Source of the DNA: Emcibacter sp.
GTDB taxonomy: Bacteria; Pseudomonadota; Alphaproteobacteria; Sphingomonadales; Emcibacteraceae
Length of the DNA stretch: 64,000 nucleotides
Reading direction: 5' to 3'
NCBI GenBank assembly: GCA_021647465.1
Contig: JAKIUQ010000004.1
Span: 124,001-188,000 of the forward strand
In this document: piece after piece, positions 1 through 8,869 of the stretch
How positions within the stretch are numbered: the stretch's first letter is position 1
Layout of the letters: each line of letters starts with the position of its first letter
The notes under the pieces: model-generated
Told to the model about the DNA's origin: nothing
Database searches by the model: none
The model's input: only the letters and a program-made list of their open reading frames with translations
Position numbers and translations under genes: made by a program

Positions 1-95
1 GATATCGCCAACAGAAATGCCACCGCCGCCGTGACAACGGGGCTTAAATTCTTAAAAAAGCGGCCAATCTTTATCAGGGTCACATACATGGTCAT
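1..95 (-). CDS. N-terminal fragment of an unknown membrane protein (cut by window edge)
   Basis: An open frame starts with ATG at 95 and runs off the left edge, giving about 31 residues (begins MTMYVTLIKIGRFF). The second half is hydrophobic and looks like a first membrane segment or signal anchor. No strong ribosome binding site is visible; an earlier in-frame candidate upstream stops after 13 codons. It would be divergent from the PEP-CTERM gene at 352. Too little is present to assign a family, and the call rests only on frame openness and composition. Confidence 0.4.
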   Translation of the reverse strand, partial: MTMYVTLIKIGRFFKNLSPVVTAAVAFLLAI

Positions 96-351
96 TCCGT
101 CAGTCTCGCCGCCATTTTCGCGGCTATGGTCATCTTAGGCAAAAAGCTTGACGGATACAAGACCGCACTATTTCAGGACAAATTATCCGGAATTCTTACA
201 ATTTTAACAATAAGTCATAGTTGCGTAACAAAAAACTGTTGTTTTCTGCCCGTTTTTATTATTTGGGCCGTCTTGGAAAACCCTTCAGATGTAACGATAT
301 ATTCATTGCCAGATGTTATCTTCATTACTGGAAATACAAGGATTTAGGAAT

Positions 352-996
352 ATGCCCGTAAAATCATCTGGAAAAATAATTACCGCTGCCATCGGCCTGT
401 TTGGTTTAATAATGACCTTACCATCCCATGCCATCCCCATCATATTCAGCAGTATTACCATGGAAGTGCGCAGCACGGGTAATATCCGCGTGAATGGCGG
501 TGATACAGCCGCCAGCCTGCTGGCAAGATTTAACAACGGGACAGAAATATGCACGGTAAATATCGAGGAATTCACCGGCATTGGCGGCAAACAGAATTGC
601 GGCACAAATCCCCATGATGACCTGGCCACATTATATACCGTCAATTATTCTCTGGGTAATGGCATGGCCTTATTCCAGTTGGGCGCGGACTGGGGCCTTG
701 GCGGTATTATTATGGGAGGGGCCGGCGGCGATAGTATCCGAACCGATGACATCTGGTGGGGCTATAGCTGGAACAACGCCGATGTTCTCAATTTTACTCT
801 TGACGGCCCCGGAACGGGGAGCTTTCAACTGCTTGGTTTTGAAAGCTGTTGCTCTGGCGCCAATAGCCTGCGGGTCAGTGTCAATGGCGGCCAGACATTC
901 TCCAGCGTTATGACAAGCGTGCCGGAACCCGCCGCATTAGCCCTGCTCGGGTTTGGTCTGATGGGCTTGACGATTGCCCGGCGCCGCCTAAAATAA
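352..996 (+). CDS. PEP-CTERM sorting-domain protein
   Basis: A 214-residue secreted protein. Residues 1-26 form a signal peptide ending in SHA; the C-terminus is a typical PEP-CTERM tail with Val-Pro-Glu-Pro at about 190-193, a hydrophobic helix and a terminal Arg-rich cluster (RRR). Proteins with this tail are processed by an exosortase and delivered to the cell surface or matrix; no exosortase gene is in this window. The ATG at 352 is preferred over one at 313 because AAGGA lies about 9 bases upstream and the signal peptide then starts properly. The middle (about 27-188) is Gly- and Asn-rich and not a domain I recognise. Its stop overlaps the convergent MAPEG gene by 9 bases. Confidence 0.85.
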   Translation: MPVKSSGKIITAAIGLFGLIMTLPSHAIPIIFSSITMEVRSTGNIRVNGGDTAASLLARFNNGTEICTVNIEEFTGIGGKQNCGTNPHDDLATLYTVNYSLGNGMALFQLGADWGLGGIIMGGAGGDSIRTDDIWWGYSWNNADVLNFTLDGPGTGSFQLLGFESCCSGANSLRVSVNGGQTFSSVMTSVPEPAALALLGFGLMGLTIARRRLK

Positions 997-1371
997 ACGC
1001 ATAATGGCCCCGGCCAAACCACCGAGCAGAAGGATCAGGCACGGGAAAAAACTAAAGAAAAAACCAAGGGTTCGTTTTTTGGGATCAGCAATATAGCCTT
1101 TAAAATACAAAGCCCGGCCAATGATGAAGATCACCCCCAAGCCGGCGGCCACATCAGGCCGGACATAATAGGCAAACATCACCATACCGGGAATGAAGGA
1201 AATCAACAATTCAAGGGTATTTTCCTGCACGCGGTAATAGCGCTCAAAAATCGGATCCCCCGTAACGGCGGGGGCCGCGATGCCATATTTTCCCCGGGCC
1301 ATGCCGACTGAAAAACTAAAATAAACATATTCCATCAACGCCAATGCGATGACAATTGCCACAAGCTCCAT
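988..1371 (-). CDS. MAPEG family membrane protein
   Basis: 127 residues with about four hydrophobic segments (roughly 1-20, 45-65, 68-86, 100-122), the size and topology of MAPEG (microsomal glutathione S-transferase-like) proteins. The loop after helix 1 has the family-like ERYYRVQENTLE stretch, where Arg-Val-Gln-Asn/Glu residues contribute to the glutathione site in characterised members. Function in bacteria is mostly inferred; a glutathione transferase or peroxidase role is possible but unproven. A purine-rich GGGAAGAG precedes the start. It may be read with the crotonase gene upstream (46-base gap). Confidence 0.8.
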   Translation of the reverse strand: MELVAIVIALALMEYVYFSFSVGMARGKYGIAAPAVTGDPIFERYYRVQENTLELLISFIPGMVMFAYYVRPDVAAGLGVIFIIGRALYFKGYIADPKKRTLGFFFSFFPCLILLLGGLAGAIMRLF

Positions 1372-1417
1372 ATTTTTCTCTTCCCTTTATTTATATTTTT
1401 ATAAAAGCATTGCATGA

Positions 1418-2233
1418 TCATATCAGATCATCAAATTCGGCTTTACCCTTGGTCAGGGCGGCAGTTGCCCCCTTCATGACATCGGGCAGAGACAGCATGC
1501 CCGCATTCCACGAGGCAATATAATCCAGCCCAGCGGCCACAGCATGATCCCGCGTGTGATTGAGCATTTCCTTGCTGCCGGATATGGCCAAGGGAGACTG
1601 GGCGGCGATTTGCGCGGCGATGGTCATGACATGGGCCAAAAGCGTGTCATGGTCAGGGGACACATGGGTGACATAGCCGTTTTTAAAAGCCTCATCCGCC
1701 GGAAATTTCCGGCCCGTATAGGCCAATTCCCGCATCAGTCCATCGGGGATCTGACGGGGCATACGCTGCAGGGTGCCAAGGTCGGCCACCATGCCGATAT
1801 TGATTTCCTGAATGATGAAAAACGCCTCCGCGCTCACATAACGAATATCACAGGCCGATACCAGATCAACGCCGGCCCCGAAACAGCCCCCCTGAACGGC
1901 GGCCAAAACAGGAACCCGGCATTTATCAATGGCCACAAATGGTGCCTGCAGAAATTTCACATGCCGGCGCAGCTTGTCCATGGCGCGGGCCGGGTCCACA
2001 TCCGGCGAAGGCATGGTGGATTGCAAATAGCCAAGATCAATGCCTGAGGTAAAATGTTTGCCCATGGACGCCACCACCACCACCCGAACATCCGGGTCGT
2101 CATTGATATGCTCAAACACCTGAGCAAATTCAGTCCAGAAATCTTCGCCCAGAGCATTGGCCTTTTGCGGATTGCTCAAGGTGATCTTCGCAATATGGTC
2201 GGCAATTTCAAGGGTGAACGAGGTATAGTCCAT
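1418..2233 (-). CDS. Enoyl-CoA hydratase/isomerase, delta(3,5)-delta(2,4)-dienoyl-CoA isomerase type
   Basis: 271-residue crotonase-fold protein. The oxyanion-hole region (SGIDLGYL about 63-70; GGCFGAGVDLV about 115-125) is intact. The three acidic residues that define mammalian ECH1-type dienoyl-CoA isomerases are all in place: Asp129 (CDIRY), Glu143 (IQEINIG) and Asp151 (VADLG). This argues for isomerisation of odd-position unsaturated fatty acyl-CoA rather than plain hydration. AAGGA lies upstream of the ATG. No other beta-oxidation gene adjoins it; the neighbour is msrQ in the same direction 29 bases away, so it may be the tail of a short transcript. Family assignment is firm, the exact substrate is inferred. 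Confidence 0.85.
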   Translation of the reverse strand: MDYTSFTLEIADHIAKITLSNPQKANALGEDFWTEFAQVFEHINDDPDVRVVVVASMGKHFTSGIDLGYLQSTMPSPDVDPARAMDKLRRHVKFLQAPFVAIDKCRVPVLAAVQGGCFGAGVDLVSACDIRYVSAEAFFIIQEINIGMVADLGTLQRMPRQIPDGLMRELAYTGRKFPADEAFKNGYVTHVSPDHDTLLAHVMTIAAQIAAQSPLAISGSKEMLNHTRDHAVAAGLDYIASWNAGMLSLPDVMKGATAALTKGKAEFDDLI

Positions 2234-2262
2234 GGTATTTTCCTTAGGCGTTAAACGATCAT

Positions 2263-2859
2263 TTAGCCGCGAGTATAGGAAAAACCCAGCTTGGGAGCAA
2301 GCCTGTATCCCAGCAATAGAATCAAGATTGTCAGATGGATGAACGGCACAAAAAGATCCGCCTTGACCATCATGAAATTATGGATCACCGCCAATGGCGC
2401 AATCACATATATCACCCTGTGAAGCCGCCGCCATTTTTTACCCAGCCGCCTGATCCAGCCCTTGGTGGATGTAAGGGCCAGCGGCAATAATAACACCGCC
2501 GCCGCCATACCAAACGTTATGGCGGGCCGTTTGATGATCTCTTTTAAAATGGTCGCCCAGTCAAAATAATAATCCAGCACCACAAAATTCAGCAGATGCA
2601 GCACCACATAGAAGAAGGCATATAATCCGATCATCCGGCGATATTTTATAATATTGGGCCATTTTATGATTTGACGTAACGGCGTGATAGCAAGGCCGAG
2701 CAGAAGGAACCTTATGGCCCATTCGCCCGTATAATGATGAATATATTTAATGGGGTTGGCGGTCAGCATATTATCCTGAAAATCATACAGCAGCCCGCCC
2801 TGCCACATAAGCCACAAGGCCGGAGAAATCGCCAATATATGCAGAAAAATTCTCATCAA
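2263..2859 (-). CDS. msrQ: Heme-binding membrane subunit of the periplasmic methionine sulfoxide reductase (MsrQ/YedZ)
   Basis: 198 residues with about six membrane segments and conserved histidines in HHYTGEW, VVLHLLNF, RRLHRV and AVIHNF suitable as heme ligands. MsrQ carries electrons from the respiratory chain or flavin reductase to MsrP, which repairs oxidised methionines in periplasmic proteins. The start overlaps the msrP stop by 4 bases (ATGA), so the two are translationally coupled, as is usual for this pair. Confidence 0.93.
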   Translation of the reverse strand: MMRIFLHILAISPALWLMWQGGLLYDFQDNMLTANPIKYIHHYTGEWAIRFLLLGLAITPLRQIIKWPNIIKYRRMIGLYAFFYVVLHLLNFVVLDYYFDWATILKEIIKRPAITFGMAAAVLLLPLALTSTKGWIRRLGKKWRRLHRVIYVIAPLAVIHNFMMVKADLFVPFIHLTILILLLGYRLAPKLGFSYTRG

Positions 2860-3830
2860 TAATATTTTTTCAAATTCATGCCAGCATACATATGGGCGAC
2901 CTCATCGCCGTAGCCATTGAACATCAAGGTGTCCCGCCGCCGGAATTCGCCGATGCGCCGTTCGTTGGCCTGTGTCCAGCGTGGATGGTCTACGGCTGGA
3001 TTCACATTGGCATAAAAACCATATTCATGGGCCGCAAGCCCCTGCCAGCTGGTGTTTGGTTTCCTAGAGACAAAGCTAATGCGGACAATGGATTTAATTC
3101 CCTTGAAGCCATATTTCCACGGCACCACAAGCCTGAGCGGCGCGCCGTTCTGATTGGGCAATGTTTCCCCGTATAATCCCACCGCCATCAGGGTTAAGGG
3201 ATTCATCGCCTCATCCATGCGCAGGCCCTCAGCATAGGGCCAGTCAATAACCCGTCTTTTCTGCCCGGGCATTTGTTTCTTATCAACCAGAGTTTCAAAA
3301 CGGATATATTTGGCTTTTGAGGTCGGGGAAAGCCGCTTGATCATATCAGATAGCGGAATACCAACCCAGGGGATCACCATCGACCATGCCTCAACGCAGC
3401 GCATGCGGTATATCCGTTCCTCAAGCGCATGGGGCCGGATCAAATCATCCAGATCATAGTCGCCCGGATGATCCACATGACCATCGACCTTAACCGTCCA
3501 TGGCCGCACGTTTAAACGATGCGCATAGCGCGCGGGGTCCTCTTTTCCCGTACCAAATTCATAAAAATTATTATAGCTCGTCACCGCCTTGTATGATGTT
3601 TGCCGCTCATCTGTATCATATCTGCCGCTGCGCGTTATATTTTCAAGTTTCCGGCCTGCGGCCATGGCAGGGGATGCCCCAATGAGCCCGCCGCCAAAGG
3701 CCGCCAAACTGGCCGCGCCCGCCCCAATTCTGGCGCTATCCTGCATGAATATACGGCGGTTCATATATGTTTTTTCCGGGGTGATCTCACAGGTTTTCAC
3801 ATCAGATGATTTTAAAAATTTGAATAACAT
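2856..3830 (-). CDS. msrP: Catalytic molybdopterin subunit of the periplasmic methionine sulfoxide reductase (MsrP/YedY)
   Basis: 324 residues from the ATG at 3830. An upstream in-frame ATG at 3947 would add 39 residues with no secretory character; the chosen start has AAGGA upstream. A Tat signal contains NRRIFMQ (twin Arg at 25-26) followed by a hydrophobic Ala/Gly-rich stretch ending near AMA (56-57). The molybdenum-ligating cysteine is Cys145 in RMRCVEAWS. The rest matches the sulfite-oxidase fold of MsrP. Exported folded with its cofactor by Tat; partner of MsrQ immediately downstream. Confidence 0.93.
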   Translation of the reverse strand: MLFKFLKSSDVKTCEITPEKTYMNRRIFMQDSARIGAGAASLAAFGGGLIGASPAMAAGRKLENITRSGRYDTDERQTSYKAVTSYNNFYEFGTGKEDPARYAHRLNVRPWTVKVDGHVDHPGDYDLDDLIRPHALEERIYRMRCVEAWSMVIPWVGIPLSDMIKRLSPTSKAKYIRFETLVDKKQMPGQKRRVIDWPYAEGLRMDEAMNPLTLMAVGLYGETLPNQNGAPLRLVVPWKYGFKGIKSIVRISFVSRKPNTSWQGLAAHEYGFYANVNPAVDHPRWTQANERRIGEFRRRDTLMFNGYGDEVAHMYAGMNLKKYY

Positions 3831-3968
3831 GGCTCTATCGTTCCTTGATCTTTTACCAACCATACAGCTCATGCTCAAAAGAATCCAATAACAGCGCTTC
3901 ACGTTTACGAGAGAATCCGCTATCACAGGCCTAAAATATAAAGACATATAAATATATTAAGGAACAAT

Positions 3969-5768
3969 ATGGCGCCGCCTCTATTGACGATAACCGATAT
4001 GGCTCTGCGATTCGGCGAAAATCCGCTGTTTGACGGCATGGAGCTTTCCATTGGTGAACGAGACCGGATCAGTCTTGTCGGGCGCAATGGCTCTGGCAAA
4101 TCCACACTGATGAAAGTGATCAGCGGCAGCGTAGAGGCCGATCGCGGGGAAAGATTCCTGCAGCCCGGCTGTCATGTGACTTATCTGGATCAGGAACCGG
4201 ACCTCTCTGGTTTTGCGACGCTCCATGATTATGTGGCCAGCGGATTGACCCTGGCGGCCGAAGATGAAAGTTACCGCGTTGACATTATATTGGAAGATAT
4301 ATTTTTAAGCCCGGATCTTGACCCCATGACATTGTCAGGCGGGGAAGCCAGAAGAGCCGCCCTGGCGCGGGCCTTGATCAGTGATGCGGATATACTTTTA
4401 CTGGACGAGCCAACCAACCATCTGGATATTGCGACCATTGAATGGCTGGAAGCAAGCCTGAAAGACTTTCGCGGCGGCCTTGTGATCATCAGCCATGACC
4501 GTACCTTCCTTGCCAATGTGACCAACACCACTTTCTGGCTTGACCGGGGGCGGGTCCGGCGGCTGGACAAGGGCTTTAAACATTTCGATGAATGGTCCGA
4601 AACGATCCTTGAACAGGAACGGGTTGAACGGGCAAAACTTGACAAGCTGATCGACAAAGAAACCGATTGGTCCCATAAAGGCATCACGGCGCGGCGCAAA
4701 AGAAATATGGGCCGCATGCGCGCGCTTTGGGCCTTGCGGGAACAAAGGGCGGGCCAGATTGCCGTCACCGGTCAGGCAAAGCTCGGACTGGAAAGCGGCA
4801 AGGCGGCAGGCAAAAAAGTCATTGAAGCCAAAAATATTTCTAAATCCTTTGGCGACAACGTCATATTTGATGATTTTTCCCTGCGGATCATGCGCGGCGA
4901 CCGCATTGGCATCATCGGCCCGAACGGGGTGGGTAAAACCACCTTGTTAAAAGTGCTGACCAAACAATTGACGACTGATACCGGGTCTGTAATCCATGGC
5001 ACCAATCTGAAAATCACCTTCCTTGACCAGAAGCGCACCTCGCTTGATGAAGAACAAACCTTATGGGATTTCCTTAGTGACGGCGGTGATCACCTTATGG
5101 TGCGCGGTCATTCCAAACATATCATATCCTACCTCAAGGATTTTCTATTTGATGCGGGCCAAGCCAGAAGTCCGGTCAGCTCCCTGTCCGGCGGCGAGAA
5201 AAACCGCCTTGTGCTGGCCAAATCTTTGGCCCTGCCCACCAATTTTCTGATCCTGGACGAGCCAACCAACGATCTGGATATGGATACCCTTGATTTATTA
5301 CAGGATATGCTCGGCGAATATGACGGCACCCTTATTCTGGTCAGCCATGACCGGGATTTCCTCGACCGGATTGTGACATCCTCCCTTGTGCTCGAAGGCG
5401 ACGGCAAGGTCACCGAATATCCCGGCGGCTATAAAGATTATATCCGCCAGCGCGCAAACCGCAAAACCGAAGAAGCGCTCGCCAGCGCGCAAAAGAAAGC
5501 CGGCAAGGTCGCGGCCCCTCAGAAGCGCGCTGCAAAACTAAGCTTTAAGCATCAGCATGGTCTGGAGAATATCCCCAAGGAAATTGCAGCGCTGGAAAAA
5601 AATATTGCCAAATATCAGGCAAAGCTGGCAGAAACAGGTTTTTACAATAAAGACCCGGAGGGTTTTCACAAAATCAATACCGCCATGGAACAGGCCCAAC
5701 TGGGCCTCGCCGCAAAAGAAGAAGAATGGCTGGAACTTGAACTATTGCGCGAAGAGATACAGGGATAA
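3969..5768 (+). CDS. uup: ABC-F family ATPase, Uup type
   Basis: 599 residues with two ATP-binding cassettes and no membrane domain. Cassette 1 has Walker A GRNGSGKST (38-46), signature LSGGEARRA and Walker B LLLDEPTNHLD. Cassette 2 has Walker A GPNGVGKTT (about 316), signature LSGGEKNRL and LILDEPTNDLD. The final ~100 residues are Lys/Ala/Glu-rich and predicted coiled coil, as in the Uup C-terminal DNA/ribosome-interacting domain. ABC-F proteins act on ribosomes; Uup has been linked to transposon excision and replication/recombination intermediates. AAGGA precedes the ATG. It is divergent from msrP. Confidence 0.92.
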   Translation: MAPPLLTITDMALRFGENPLFDGMELSIGERDRISLVGRNGSGKSTLMKVISGSVEADRGERFLQPGCHVTYLDQEPDLSGFATLHDYVASGLTLAAEDESYRVDIILEDIFLSPDLDPMTLSGGEARRAALARALISDADILLLDEPTNHLDIATIEWLEASLKDFRGGLVIISHDRTFLANVTNTTFWLDRGRVRRLDKGFKHFDEWSETILEQERVERAKLDKLIDKETDWSHKGITARRKRNMGRMRALWALREQRAGQIAVTGQAKLGLESGKAAGKKVIEAKNISKSFGDNVIFDDFSLRIMRGDRIGIIGPNGVGKTTLLKVLTKQLTTDTGSVIHGTNLKITFLDQKRTSLDEEQTLWDFLSDGGDHLMVRGHSKHIISYLKDFLFDAGQARSPVSSLSGGEKNRLVLAKSLALPTNFLILDEPTNDLDMDTLDLLQDMLGEYDGTLILVSHDRDFLDRIVTSSLVLEGDGKVTEYPGGYKDYIRQRANRKTEEALASAQKKAGKVAAPQKRAAKLSFKHQHGLENIPKEIAALEKNIAKYQAKLAETGFYNKDPEGFHKINTAMEQAQLGLAAKEEEWLELELLREEIQG

Positions 5769-5807
5769 TATTTTCAAGGGGATAATATTTTATTCTGATC
5801 CATAAAT

Positions 5808-5836
5808 AAAGCCGCATAAAGATTTTATGCGGCTTT
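5808..5836. terminator. Bidirectional intrinsic terminator between uup and the POT transporter
   Basis: A perfect 13-bp stem (AAAGCCGCATAAA, 5808-5820, with TTTATGCGGCTTT, 5824-5836) closes a 3-base loop GAT. It is followed on the plus strand by TTATTTT and flanked on the minus-strand side by an A/T-rich run, so it can serve both convergent genes. Confidence 0.88.
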
Positions 5837-5859
5837 TTATTTTAATAAACTTTCCGGCT

Positions 5860-7401
5860 TTAATGAACGCCGTGCATGCCTTTTTTCAGAAGCGGCGACA
5901 GAACCGCAAGGGCCAAGGCAATACCAAGGGCCAGAAGGCCAACATTCATATAGACATCCATCTTGAGCGACAGCGCCTCGGCGTTGCTCACGCCATTCGC
6001 ACTACTGGTCATTTTGGCAATCATGCCGGCGATATAATTGGCCGCTGCGGAGGCAAGGAACCACACGCCCATCATAAAGCCCACCATTTTAGCAACAGAC
6101 AGTTTCGTCACCACGGACAAGCCAACAGGCGACAGACATAATTCACCGGTTGTATGCAGTAAATAAAGCAAGACAATCCAGATCAGGGCGATTTTCCCGC
6201 CGTCTGCCAAACCCGCGCCGTAAACCAGAACCAGAAAACCAAGCCCCACCTGCGCAATGGCAAGAGAGAATTTCATGGGCGTGTTAGGCTCCCATCCCTT
6301 ACGGGCCAAATAAACCCAGAGCATGGCGAAAAACGGGGCCAGCGTAAAGATGAATAACGCATTCAGGGATTGCAATTGTGACGCCTGTACGGTCATGCCC
6401 AGCACTTCACGGTCAACGCTTCTGTCCGCCAAAAGATTTAAGGAACTGCCCGCTTGCTCAAAAAGCGCCCAGAAAATGACCGACATGAAGATCAGGAAGG
6501 ACACCACGAACATTCTATCCCGTTCTTCCCGGCTGCATTTAAGGAAGGAATAGGCCAGAATGATGATCAGGACAATAGCCCCAAAGCCCCCCAGCAATTG
6601 ACCGACCAGCGCCTGATGCTGCACCAGTTGCCAAAAGACCAATACGGCACCTGCGGCACCAATATAAATCATGACTTCACGGCTCAGTCCGGCAAAAATC
6701 TTTTCCTTCAGCTCCGCCGGATTACGGGGTTCTGCCTTGCCAAGAAGAAGGCCCTGCCATTTGAGGAATACGACCAGACCAAAGATCATCCCAACGCCCG
6801 CCGCGCCAAATCCGGCCCACCAACCAACGGTTTGACCAAGATAACCACATAGCAAAGCCGCCGCAAAAGAGCCCAGATTAATGCCCATATAGAAAATGGT
6901 AAACCCGCTGTCGCGCCGGGGATCATCCTTCTCATACAGCGACCCAACGATAGTGGATATATTCGCTTTCAAAAAGCCAACGCCCGTAATAATCAAGGCC
7001 AGTGACAGATAAAATATCTGAAGGTAAAATTCATCACGCACGACCGTTTCAACGCCGTTAATCATGGCCATGGTGGCGGGCAATCCTTCAACCGCCATCC
7101 CAATATGGCCCAGAACCAGTAATATGGCCCCCAAGGTCACCGATTTCCTTGCCCCGAGATAGCGATCCGATAACGCGCCGCCCAATACAGGCGCAAGATA
7201 GACCAGCGCGGTATATGCCCCGTAAATGGCGTAGCTTTTTTGATCGGAAAACAGGAAATGCTGGGTCAGATAAAATATCAACAGCCCCCGCATACCATAG
7301 TAACTAAAACGTTCCCACATTTCTGTGAAGAATAAAACAAACAACCCTTTTGGATGACCAAGAAATTCTTCGGCCTTGGGAGCCATTGCGGTATCAGACA
7401 T
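5860..7401 (-). CDS. Proton-dependent oligopeptide transporter (POT/PTR2 family)
   Basis: 513-residue polytopic membrane protein. The N-terminus has the POT signature ExxERFxYY (EMWERFSYYGMRG), used for proton coupling, and further on a GANSxIxG-like helix region (FLKANISTIVGSLY) and FYMGINLGSF. Members of this family bring di- and tripeptides into the cell with protons. AGGGGAC lies before the ATG. It stands alone, convergent with uup and divergent from an M14 carboxypeptidase, so a peptide-use theme is possible but only suggested. Confidence 0.93.
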   Translation of the reverse strand: MSDTAMAPKAEEFLGHPKGLFVLFFTEMWERFSYYGMRGLLIFYLTQHFLFSDQKSYAIYGAYTALVYLAPVLGGALSDRYLGARKSVTLGAILLVLGHIGMAVEGLPATMAMINGVETVVRDEFYLQIFYLSLALIITGVGFLKANISTIVGSLYEKDDPRRDSGFTIFYMGINLGSFAAALLCGYLGQTVGWWAGFGAAGVGMIFGLVVFLKWQGLLLGKAEPRNPAELKEKIFAGLSREVMIYIGAAGAVLVFWQLVQHQALVGQLLGGFGAIVLIIILAYSFLKCSREERDRMFVVSFLIFMSVIFWALFEQAGSSLNLLADRSVDREVLGMTVQASQLQSLNALFIFTLAPFFAMLWVYLARKGWEPNTPMKFSLAIAQVGLGFLVLVYGAGLADGGKIALIWIVLLYLLHTTGELCLSPVGLSVVTKLSVAKMVGFMMGVWFLASAAANYIAGMIAKMTSSANGVSNAEALSLKMDVYMNVGLLALGIALALAVLSPLLKKGMHGVH

Positions 7402-7741
7402 TTTTGTCCCCTTAACTATTCACACTGTTTTTTTTATCATTATGTTATAAAGTTGTGCAGTCTGGCAGAAAAGAAATCATCTGTCATCCTTTGTTAAGGC
7501 CATCATTTAAAAAAAGCAGAATATTCTACGGAACCGCCCTTCACGGAAATATTATTTATCATATTCATGCTATGTTCCCATGTTTTCTGTTTGCTGCCGC
7601 CAGATATCCTGCCTGAATGATTTTTCAAAGTATTTTACAGTATCATCAAACCGCCATATAAAAGACCAGATACAAATGGAAATCAAACTGCAGGGTTAAA
7701 TAATAGGGCCAAAAATTGAGCCGAAAAATAGGAATAGCGTA
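7402..7741. other. Intergenic region between POT transporter and M14 carboxypeptidase
   Basis: 340 bases between two divergent genes. It should hold both promoters. I see no RNA gene, no convincing inverted repeat and no credible open frame with a ribosome binding site apart from the AGGA just before 7742. Confidence 0.6.
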
Positions 7742-8869
7742 ATGGTTAAAATCAGCAGCAACTTTGATGCAGGCAATATAAATGTCATCGAAGCAGAAAA
7801 TACAGGCAATATCCGGCTTCGCATTCGCAAGGATCATAATTCAGATTTTTACCAGTGGTTTTATTTTCGCCTCAGCGGGGCCAAGGGCCAGCTCTGCGCC
7901 ATGACCCTTGAAAATGCCGCTGGCGCCGCCTATCCAGATGGCTGGGAAAATTATCAGGCCGTCGCCTCTTATGATCGCGAAGAATGGTTCCGGGTCAGCA
8001 GCATTTACCATGACGGCGAGATTACCATTCAACATATTCCGGAAAGCGACAGCGTATATTACGCCTATTTTGCGCCCTATAGCATGGAACGTCATCATGA
8101 TTTAATCTCTCAGGCGGCAAAAGATGAACGCGTCCATCTTAACGCCATTGGGGAAACCCTCGACGGGCAGGATTTGGATTTGCTGACCATCGGGGAAATG
8201 GCGGTCGGCAAAAAAGTCATTTGGGTCATCGCGCGCCAACATCCCGGGGAGACCATGGCCGAATGGTTTGTGGAGGGTTTCCTTGACAGACTATTGGACC
8301 ACGCCGATGCCCTCAGCCGAAGCCTTCTTGAAAAGGCGGTTTTTTATGTGGTGCCCAATATGAATCCGGATGGCAGCCGGCGCGGCCATCTGCGCACCAA
8401 TGCGGCCGGCGTAAATTTAAATCGTGAGTGGGAAAATCCCTCGGTTGAGAATTGTCCCGAAGTTTTTTACGTGCGCGGCAAAATGGATGAAACGGGGATT
8501 GACCTTGTCCTTGATGTTCATGGTGATGAGGACTTGCCCTATAATTTCATCGCCTGTTTTGAGGGCATACCTGATATAGATGTTGCCCGCCTTGATCTTG
8601 CCTATGACTATCAACAATGCTTGATGCAGGTAAATCCGGATTTCCAAACAGAGAAAGGTTATCCCAAGCCCGCTGCCGGCACCGCGAATATGGCCATAGG
8701 AACCAATCAGCTGGCACATCGGTATCAGGCGGTTTCCATGACCCTTGAAATGCCCTTTAAAGATACGATCGATACGCCAAATCCGCAAACCGGCTGGTCA
8801 CCGCGTCGCAGCCGCAAACTGGGCCATTCCAGTCTGGATGCCCTGACCGCCATTATTGACCGATTGTAA
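7742..8869 (+). CDS. M14-family zinc carboxypeptidase of the cytosolic (AGTPBP1/CCP-like) type
   Basis: 375 residues. The first ~120 form a beta-rich N-terminal domain typical of cytosolic M14 carboxypeptidases; the catalytic domain follows. Zinc ligands are visible as His167 and Glu170 (HPGE) and His260 (DVHGDED); substrate-binding residues appear in RTNAAGVNLNREW and the general base is likely Glu336 in LEMPF. No signal peptide, so it acts in the cytoplasm. Eukaryotic relatives remove C-terminal glutamates from tubulin; bacterial substrates are largely unknown. AGGA precedes the ATG. Confidence 0.87.
   Translation: MVKISSNFDAGNINVIEAENTGNIRLRIRKDHNSDFYQWFYFRLSGAKGQLCAMTLENAAGAAYPDGWENYQAVASYDREEWFRVSSIYHDGEITIQHIPESDSVYYAYFAPYSMERHHDLISQAAKDERVHLNAIGETLDGQDLDLLTIGEMAVGKKVIWVIARQHPGETMAEWFVEGFLDRLLDHADALSRSLLEKAVFYVVPNMNPDGSRRGHLRTNAAGVNLNREWENPSVENCPEVFYVRGKMDETGIDLVLDVHGDEDLPYNFIACFEGIPDIDVARLDLAYDYQQCLMQVNPDFQTEKGYPKPAAGTANMAIGTNQLAHRYQAVSMTLEMPFKDTIDTPNPQTGWSPRRSRKLGHSSLDALTAIIDRL

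Noticed and set aside
126..347. 73-codon open frame ahead of the first PEP-CTERM gene
   Set aside because: No ribosome binding site, no recognisable domain, odd composition; it ends just before the real start at 352 and lies in the promoter region.
180..351. Possible sigma-54 promoter for the first PEP-CTERM gene, by analogy with the second
   Set aside because: TTGC words near 231 and 306 have no GG at the required 12-base distance, and no inverted repeat like that at 51658 is present.
5827..6141. Plus-strand open frames across the POT transporter gene
   Set aside because: Antisense shadows of a clear membrane transporter gene; the same holds for many long opposite-strand frames over cheA, leuS and the ligase genes.
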